From the NCBI GenBank assembly GCA_963722495.1, contig CAVRND010000007.1, positions 1 to 64,000 of the forward strand: a DNA stretch of 64,000 nt, read 5' to 3'. Below the pieces are notes generated by a model. That model had not been told where the DNA came from, did no database searches, and worked only from the letters and a program-made list of their open reading frames with translations. The position numbers were made by a program, and so were the translations under genes. This DNA comes from Hyphomicrobium_A sp963722495. Its GTDB lineage: Bacteria; Pseudomonadota; Alphaproteobacteria; Rhizobiales; Hyphomicrobiaceae. Positions 58,260-64,000 of this stretch are shown in pieces. How positions within the stretch are numbered: position 1 is the first letter of the stretch; each line of letters begins with the position of its first letter.

Positions 58260-59273
58260 CTATTTATTGTCTGTCGCGGGCAGCGCCTTCACCTGCTCTT
58301 CGTTGAGCGATACCACCACGCCGTTCGGCTTCATATCGTCGATCTGGCTTGCGGTGATGTGATAGCGCTTGGCGCCCATGCCGAGGAACGTCCCGGAATC
58401 GAAGTAGATGTCCGTGACCTCGTTGCTCGGTCCGCGCTTGACGTCGATGATCTCGCCGATCTTCTTATTGTCGCGGCTGAAGATCGGCCGGCCGAGCCAG
58501 TCCTTCACATCCTGCTCTGCAACGATGAAACCGCGGGCCCCCGGCACTGTCGTGTCGATAACCGCCGGCGGCACAGTCGCGACATTCTGCTCGTGATGGC
58601 GACCGAACAGGAACCAGCCGAGAGCGCCGAGCGCGAGGATGGCGAGCGCCGGTATGGCCCAGTTGAACTGAGGTGTCGGGTAATCTCGCTCGGCCGCTGC
58701 CCGAGCCGTGCTGGCCATGCCCGTGACGGAATCGAGTATCCCCGATCCGCTGAGCTGCTTGGCGACGTCCGCCGGTAGAGCGCGGGCAATGGTGCTCTTT
58801 TGCGATTGAAGCAGCTGCGCCAAGCCTGAAGCATTGAGGCCTCCAGAGCGCTGCTGTTGTCCAAGTACACCTAATACCAGGGGGCTCAGCAGGCCCATCA
58901 GGCCTTTTGCCCCGTCTTCGCCAAGGCCGGCACTCTTGTCCAGCGCATTGGCCAGCATCGAGACGTTACCGCCACCCATTAGAGATGTGAGCGTGCGGAG
59001 ACCGGATTCGATCACATCATCCTGCGCGGGCGCACCGGCGGCATTGGCAACTCTCGTCAGGACGTTTGGTGGCTGCTGCGTGACAGCCTCGGCGAGCTTT
59101 GCCACGCCTCCTGGCTTTTCAACCAGGGATGTGAAGGCCGCAAGTATTGCGGGTATGCCCCCGGCGATGGCCTTTTCGAGGGTCACCGGATCGACGTCGA
59201 GTCCTGTTGATATGCGGGACAGCAGTTCGGGCGTGAGAAGCTTGGTAGCGCTAGCAAGCAGATTGGTCGGCAT
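58260..59273 (-). CDS. DUF937 protein with membrane span and PRC-barrel domain
   Basis: The protein has 337 residues. The N-terminal DUF937 region (about 1-165) contains LEKAIAGGIPAILAAFTSLV, then LTSLMGGGNVSMLANAL and LMGLLSPLVLGVLGQQ. A membrane span lies at about 206-222 (IPALAILALGALGWFLFG). The C-terminal part is a PRC-barrel: WLGRPIFSRDNKKIGEIIDV, then VTDIYFDSGTFLGMGAKRYH. Both domains are of uncertain role; PRC-barrels often bind RNA or cofactors. The barrel would face the periplasm or cytoplasm depending on topology, which I cannot fix. Confidence 0.85.
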   Translation of the reverse strand: MPTNLLASATKLLTPELLSRISTGLDVDPVTLEKAIAGGIPAILAAFTSLVEKPGGVAKLAEAVTQQPPNVLTRVANAAGAPAQDDVIESGLRTLTSLMGGGNVSMLANALDKSAGLGEDGAKGLMGLLSPLVLGVLGQQQRSGGLNASGLAQLLQSQKSTIARALPADVAKQLSGSGILDSVTGMASTARAAAERDYPTPQFNWAIPALAILALGALGWFLFGRHHEQNVATVPPAVIDTTVPGARGFIVAEQDVKDWLGRPIFSRDNKKIGEIIDVKRGPSNEVTDIYFDSGTFLGMGAKRYHITASQIDDMKPNGVVVSLNEEQVKALPATDNK

Positions 59274-59532
59274 GGGGCTCTCCTGTTTAGGCTATCCCCC
59301 CGTTTATTCGTGCTTGGAGCCGGTCCCTCGGCCGACCTTCAGCTGCTGCCGTGGTCGCATGCGCGGCTTAACACGCGATTGCCGCCGCCCTGCCAATACT
59401 GCGGACATTGACTGCGGATATTGCGACAATTGCGGGGAGCGACGCGCGTGACGGTCTCTTGAGGACATAATCCCGACGGCGGGGGCTCGTATGCCGGCAT
59501 CCTGGCTCTACCCGCACCTGCGCGAGGCCTCC

Positions 59533-59889
59533 ATGCGCAATGTAATAGCTCCGCTTGGCGTTCTGCTGCTGTGGGGTTGGTTCAACTGCACCGCATCCGC
59601 CGGCGATGTCGTCCGCTACGTTGAATGTCGCGCCGACAATGACTCCGCATCGAGCACATTCGGCATCGACGAGACGGCGAAGAAGGTTTGCGACCGCGAC
59701 TTCAGCGATGCGTGGATCGCGCCGTTGATCTTCGATGGTACCGAGATCGAATGGAGCGACGGCTTGTCGACGAAGGCGATCTACCTGAAAGGCAAGAACA
59801 AGCGCTACGAGCACGACATCTTCATCTTGGTGCACGTCGGGCACTGCAAGAAGGTCAAAGCGCCGACGGCGGAGTTGTGCAAGGGCTGA
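59533..59889 (+). CDS. Small secreted protein of unknown function
   Basis: The protein has 118 residues from the ATG at 59533; the frame extends to 59491. A signal peptide (MRNVIAPLGVLLLWGWFNC) probably ends at CTASAG. The mature part has four Cys (in VECRAD, KVCDRD, GHCKK and ELCKG) and many charged residues. No family was recognised. The gap before it (59274-59532) shows no gene, and the gap after it contains only doubtful ORFs. Confidence 0.6.
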   Translation: MRNVIAPLGVLLLWGWFNCTASAGDVVRYVECRADNDSASSTFGIDETAKKVCDRDFSDAWIAPLIFDGTEIEWSDGLSTKAIYLKGKNKRYEHDIFILVHVGHCKKVKAPTAELCKG

Positions 59890-60121
59890 GGCGCGTCGCG
59901 GCATGCGCTACTAGCCTCGCCGCATGAGCAGCACCAGCGGCAGCTTCGCCGGCGGCGGCCTCATCGTCGTCTGCACGGACGGCGTCGTGGGACACGCATT
60001 TACGTTCACCGCGGAGTGGCCAGAAGTATCCCGACGGAACAGGGTGGGCTTGTGCGTTCACCGCCTGCCCGCCACAGATCCGGCGCTTGATCGCGATCCC
60101 GCCAAAGGCCTATAGGGCCCC

Positions 60122-62099
60122 ATGCACGCCCCATCTCCCGAACACCCCAGCAACAGCGTCAGCCCGCGTGAGCGCACGGCGATCTTCGGCGCGCTGATGC
60201 TCGTGCTCCTGCTCGCCTCGCTCGATCAGACCATCGTCGCCACGGCGCTGCCGACCATCGTCAGCGAGATCGGCGGCCTGACGCACCTGTCGTGGATCGT
60301 CACCGCCTATCTTCTAGCGACGACTGTCGTGGTGCCGCTGTACGGCAAGCTCGGCGACATATACGGCCGCCGCATCGTGCTGCAGGCGGCGGTGATCATC
60401 TTCCTCATCGGCTCGGGGCTGTGCGGCATGGCGCAGAACCTGCCCGAGCTGATCGCCTTCCGCATCATTCAGGGTCTCGGCGGCGGCGGCCTGATCGTCA
60501 CCGCCATCGCTGTCGTCGGCGACATCGTCCCACCGCGCGAGCGCGGCCGCTACCAGGGCTTCTTCGGCGGCGTCTTCGGCCTTTCAACGGTGCTCGGCCC
60601 GCTGCTCGGTGGCTTCATCGTCGACCAGTTCAGCTGGCGCTGGATCTTCTACATCAACCTGCCGCTCGGCCTGTTGGCGCTCGCCGTCATCAACGCGACG
60701 TTCAAGCCGCACCGCCGCCCGAGCAACGTCACCATCGACTACGTCGGCGCCGTGCTGCTCGCCATCGCGCTGACGTGCGTGATCCTCATCTCGAGTCTGG
60801 GATCGTCCCTCATCGTCGAGGCGCCGGTGAGCTTCATGGCCATCGCGCTCGCCGCGGTGCTGTCGCTGGGCGGCTTCATCTACGCTGAGACGGTGGTGCC
60901 CGATCCGTTGCTGCCGCTGTCGTTGTTCCGCAATCGCGCCTTCGTGCTGGCGACCGCCATCGGCTTCATCGTCGGCATGGCGCTGTTCGGCTCCATCACG
61001 CTGCTTGCCGGTCTACTTCCAGGTGGTGAAGGGTCTCGATCCGACCAGCGCCGGCCTGCATTTGACGCCGATGATGCTCGGCGTCTTCGTCACCTCGATC
61101 GTGAGCGGGCAGATCATCTCCCGCATCGGCCGCTACAAGGTGTTCCCCGTCGTCGGCACGGCGCTGATGACGATCGGCCTGGCGCTGCTGTCGCGCATCA
61201 CGGTCGACACCTCGCCCGCGCTGGCTTCGACCTACATGCTGCTGCTCGGCGCCGGGCTCGGCATGGTCATGCAGATCCTCGTCATGGCGGTGCAGAATGC
61301 GGTCGCCTACGAGCAGCTCGGCGTCGCCACGTCCGGCACGACGCTGTTCCGCTCCATCGGCGGCACCATCGGCGCGGCGCTGTTCGGCGGCATCTTCGCC
61401 TACGTGCTGGAAGCGCGCCTGCGCGACGCATTGCCCGGCCTCAGCGAGGCGCTGCGCGATCCCGATGCCATCGCATCGCTCGCCGAGCCGATGCGCTCGA
61501 CCTACCTCGCCGTGTTCGTCGACGCGCTGCATCCGGTGTTCATCACCGCCACCGTGCTGGCGCTGATCTCGTTCTTCCTGGCGCTCGCCATCAAGGAGGT
61601 GCCGCTGCGCACCAGCATCGCGCCCGAGCCGGTAAGCGACGCCTTCCAGATGCCGCGCGACGCGACCTCGCTGGAGGAGCTGGAGCGTATCGTCGGCCGG
61701 GTTACCGCGCACGAGAACCGTTGGCTCGTCTACCGGCGCTCGGCGGAGCGCATGGGGATCGGGCTCGAGCCCGACGAGCTGTGGCTGTTGGCCCGCCTTG
61801 GCGAGGCGCAGGGGCCGGTCAGCCAGGCGGAGCTGGAAAGCAGACTGCGGATGGCTGGTGGCCAGTGCGAGGGGCTGCTTGCCCGTCTCCTTGCCGCCGG
61901 CATGGCATCGGCATCGGAGACCGGGACGTTCTCCCTCAGCGCCAAGGGGCAGGCTGACTACCAGCGGCTGGTGCGCCAGCGCGAAGCAGACCTAAAAAAG
62001 ATGCTCGCCGACTGGAAGCCGGACGAGCATCCCGAAGTGGTGCAGATGATGCGCAAGCTGGCGCAGTCGTTTGCCAGCTCACCGCCGGCGCGTCCTTAA
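60122..62099 (+). CDS. DHA2-type MFS drug exporter with C-terminal winged-helix domain, reading frame broken once
   Basis: The first part shows the MFS DHA2 (EmrB/QacA-like) motifs: LLASLDQTIVATALPTIVSE, YGKLGDIYGRRIVLQ and GLGGGGLIVTAIAVVGDIV. The frame breaks near 61005. Removing one T from TT at 61005-61006 gives ITLLPVYFQVVKGLDPTSAG, and the protein continues to 62099, with 658 residues in all. About 14 membrane spans are followed by a soluble tail of about 140 residues (LEELERIVGRV, then LEPDELWLLARLGEAQGPVS and SLSAKGQADYQRLV) that looks like a MarR-type winged helix. Exporter-regulator fusions of this kind are unusual. Proton-driven export of hydrophobic compounds is the likely function. 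Confidence 0.85.
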
Positions 62100-62120
62100 C
62101 GCGCCGTTACCGAGTCTTGC

Positions 62121-62498
62121 TCAGCCTTTATTCTTCTTGCCGGATCCCTTGCCGTTCACCGTCAGGTGAACCTTCTGCAAGCCCGAGAAGCCGAGCGCGC
62201 TGGCGGCGCCCTTCGAGAGGTCGATGATGCGCCCTTTGATGAACGGGCCGCGGTCGACGATGGTCACGACGATCGAGCGGCCGTTGCGGGGGTTATGCAC
62301 GCGGACTTTGGTTCCGAAGGGCAGCGTGCGATGCGCGGCGACCATGGCGCCGGAGCTGTAGGAGCGGCCGCTGGCGGTGACCGAAAGGTCTGAATAGTGG
62401 GAAGCTACACCGCTCTGTGCGGAGGCGGCGAAGGGGAGCAGCGCGGTGGCTGCGGCGGCGAGGGTGAGGGAGGCGACGAGGGTTTTGAGGGCTTGCAT
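62121..62498 (-). CDS. RlpA-like double-psi beta-barrel protein
   Basis: The protein has 125 residues. A signal peptide ends at SAQS near residue 28. The rest is a single RlpA domain: GVASHYSDLSVTASGRSYSS, then MVAAHRTLPFGTKVRVHNP and VVTIVDRGPFIKGRIIDLS, with the catalytic Asp and adjacent residues in VDRGPF. RlpA-type enzymes are septal lytic transglycosylases acting on peptidoglycan lacking stem peptides. The usual SPOR domain is missing, so septal targeting would need another route. The early fold residues (ASHYSD rather than ASWYG) differ from E. coli RlpA. Confidence 0.85.
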   Translation of the reverse strand: MQALKTLVASLTLAAAATALLPFAASAQSGVASHYSDLSVTASGRSYSSGAMVAAHRTLPFGTKVRVHNPRNGRSIVVTIVDRGPFIKGRIIDLSKGAASALGFSGLQKVHLTVNGKGSGKKNKG

Positions 62499-62790
62499 GA
62501 GTACTCCACCTTGTTGACTTCAAGGGCTCTTTTGCATGCTCAACTCGAATGGGGAATGTTGCGTTCATTCAAAGAGTTGCAATGGTCAGACATAAGTAAT
62601 TTGTTAACTATTGGCGGTCCCGCAGGCAGGCGAGTTTGCTGTGAGTGTCCGGGCGAACACGCAACAATTTGTCGCCATCCGTTAACCGCGAAATGCCGGT
62701 TGCGAACGAGGGATTCCGAGCGGAGCTGCAAGCTCGGGCTGCGTCAGGTCGCCGATAACCCGCTTCGCCCGACGCCCGATTTGGTCCGGA

Positions 62791-63096
62791 TCAGGGGCCT
62801 TTGCGCCGGCGCGTCGCACGGCCGCCGTTCGGATCGTTGGCGGGAATTTGCCGCGTACTCTGGCGTAGCGCGTCCTTCAGGCTCGTCGGGCGTCCGTGCT
62901 TCTTGAGCAGATCGCGGAAGGCCTCATCGGCTAGCTCCTGCAGATCCTTCATGGAGTCACGCGCCAGCAGCTCCAGCGCCTGCAGGGTCGTGGGATCGAA
63001 TTCGATCAGCTTGCGCGGGCCATTGTCCTCGCGCACCGCAGTGCCGGTGAGACGGGCCGGACGCGTCGGCTTCTTGGCGGCGGGCTTCTTCGCCAT
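62791..63096 (-). CDS. Small ribbon-helix-helix-like protein next to Ku
   Basis: The protein has 101 residues. The basic N terminus (MAKKPAAKKPTRPARL) is followed by PRKLIEFDPTTLQALELLAR and DSMKDLQELADEAFRDLLKK, spacing typical of a ribbon-helix-helix DNA-binding fold. It ends in a basic Arg/Lys-rich tail. It lies 38 bp after the Ku stop on the same strand and may be cotranscribed. A DNA-binding role is likely, but no family name can be given. The 292-bp gap before rlpA shows no gene. Confidence 0.65.
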   Translation of the reverse strand: MAKKPAAKKPTRPARLTGTAVREDNGPRKLIEFDPTTLQALELLARDSMKDLQELADEAFRDLLKKHGRPTSLKDALRQSTRQIPANDPNGGRATRRRKGP

Positions 63097-63134
63097 CGCA
63101 AGCCTCTCCAGGAACGCCCCCGACTAGCGCGCCG

Positions 63135-63992
63135 TCACGCCCGCTTCTTGGCGCCGCGGCGGGCGGCCGGGGCGCGCCGGCTGGCTGCGCGTGCGGGTTT
63201 CGCCTTGCCGCTGCCCTCGCCGATCGACTTCTTCAGCGCCGCCATGAGATCGATGACCTTGGCGCCGCCAGGGGCCGCTTCCTCGTGCGGGGCTTTGATC
63301 TTGTGGCCCTTCAGCTTCTTGTTCACCAGCTCGCGCAGTGCCGTCGCGTAGTGGTCCTCGAACTGGTCGGGCGTGAACTTGCCAGCCTTGCGCTCGATCA
63401 GCTCGACGGCAAGGTCGACCATCTCCTTGTCGGGCTTGCCGGTCGGCACCTCGTCGAAGAACTGGTCGGGCTCTTTCAGCTCCTCGGCGTAACGCAGCAT
63501 TTCCATCAGCAGTCCGTCGCCGAGCGCGGTGATGGCGACCAGCCATTCGCGGCCGCCGATGGTCAGCTGCGCGAGGCCGGCCTTGCCGGTTTTCTTCAGG
63601 GCTTCGCGGATGACGACGTAGCCTTCGCCGGAATGCTTATCGGCCGGGGCGATGAAATAAGGGCGCTCGAAATAGCGCGGGTCGATCTCCGCTTCGTCGA
63701 CGAACTTCACGAGGTCGATGGTTTTCTTGCTCTCGAGCTTGACCGCCTCGATCTCGTCGGGCTCCAGCGTGACGTAGGTGTCGCTGTCGACCTCGTAGCC
63801 CTTGACGATGTCGGAGCTCTTCACCTCGCCGATGCCCTGCACCGTCTTGGTGTAGTTGATGCGCCGGCCGGAGGGCTTGTGGATCTGCCGGAAGGAGATC
63901 TCCGACTTGGTTTCCACCGCGTTGTAGAGTTCGACGGCGATCGAGACGAGGGAGAGGCGCAGGAAGCCCTTCCAGTAAGCACGCGCGGCCAT
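63135..63992 (-). CDS. ku: Ku protein, non-homologous DNA end joining
   Basis: The protein has 285 residues. The beta-barrel Ku core is clear: AYWKGFLRLSLVSIAVELYN, then SFRQIHKPSGRRINYTKT, DSDTYVTLEPDEIEAVKLES and ERPYFIAPADKHSGEGYVVI. The C-terminal tail is basic and Ala-rich (RAASRRAPAARRGAKKRA), which helps DNA binding or recruits LigD. Bacterial Ku forms homodimers on DNA ends. The ligase LigD is not in the window and might lie to the right. The start is at 63992, 8 bp from the window end. Confidence 0.96.
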   Translation of the reverse strand: MAARAYWKGFLRLSLVSIAVELYNAVETKSEISFRQIHKPSGRRINYTKTVQGIGEVKSSDIVKGYEVDSDTYVTLEPDEIEAVKLESKKTIDLVKFVDEAEIDPRYFERPYFIAPADKHSGEGYVVIREALKKTGKAGLAQLTIGGREWLVAITALGDGLLMEMLRYAEELKEPDQFFDEVPTGKPDKEMVDLAVELIERKAGKFTPDQFEDHYATALRELVNKKLKGHKIKAPHEEAAPGGAKVIDLMAALKKSIGEGSGKAKPARAASRRAPAARRGAKKRA

Positions 63993-64000
63993 TGTATGCT

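Noticed and set aside
59924..60115. 63-residue ORF just before the MFS gene
   Set aside because: It has no ribosome site of note, no family features and an overlapping equally poor ORF on the other strand. It could be real but cannot be supported.

Overview
The window is GC-rich chromosomal DNA from an alphaproteobacterium, most likely of the order Hyphomicrobiales (Rhizobiales). The evidence is the gene set: phaR with phaA and phaB, an Omp31-type porin, a zur-znuC-znuB locus, a DciA-like gene beside mutY, tandem DsbA-like genes beside smc, and a Ku gene. No rRNA, tRNA or CRISPR array was seen. The species cannot be named from the sequence.

Layout. Positions 1-3348 (minus strand) hold the upstream part of what looks like a biosynthetic operon running off the left edge: a ScoE/Rv0097-like iron/2-oxoglutarate oxygenase, an FcoT-like thioesterase, a carboxyl-methyltransferase-type enzyme and a condensation-fold acyltransferase. 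In actinobacteria the first two enzymes make the isonitrile warhead of isonitrile lipopeptides, so this is the best candidate for an undescribed system. Positions 3593-9221 (minus) hold an envelope or glycan group: a YfhO-like membrane protein, a glycosyltransferase-2/SDR fusion, and two paralogous membrane proteins with winged-helix-like tails. Positions 9301-9969 hold a DUF971 gene and a truncated flavoprotein remnant. Positions 10093-12794 hold arginine catabolism: an ArgZ/AgrE-like arginine dihydrolase, rocD and a divergent Lrp-type regulator. Positions 12932-20963 are the potassium-uptake locus kdpFABCDE with an extra small ORF in front.

Positions 21040-30866 hold redox proteins (DsbA-like, peroxiredoxin), a fumarylacetoacetase-family hydrolase, a DUF1624 membrane protein, a secreted VWA protein, a 1074-residue membrane/coiled-coil protein of unknown function, and a thiolase lacking key residues. 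Positions 31099-39772 hold zinc uptake, ispG, an EF-hand lipoprotein, a porin, ispA, an mtgA with a very long Pro/Glu-rich extension, and rpmF. Positions 39853-42728 are the polyhydroxybutyrate genes phaR, phaA and phaB. Positions 42821-47070 hold an NYN-LOTUS protein, a cupin, gloB and a methyltransferase gene bounded on both sides by inverted copies of a compound palindrome of about 165 bp. Positions 47230-55374 hold smc, two DsbA-like genes, a DciA-like gene, mutY, azoR and an HxlR regulator. Positions 55403-63992 hold a secreted protein with a VHL-beta-like domain, an HlyD pair, a DUF937/PRC-barrel protein, an MFS exporter with a winged-helix tail, an RlpA-like protein and Ku.

Reading quality. 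Seven genes (argZ-like, rocD, lrp, kdpB, kdpD, kdpE, MFS) are broken in reading frame, by 16 inferred changes. Each change can be explained as one extra base in a short homopolymer, and coding is otherwise intact on both sides. Fifteen of the 16 lie between 10.1 and 20.7 kb. I annotated these genes over their full span and flagged the breaks. Sequence consensus error is the likeliest cause, but real decay cannot be excluded from the sequence alone.
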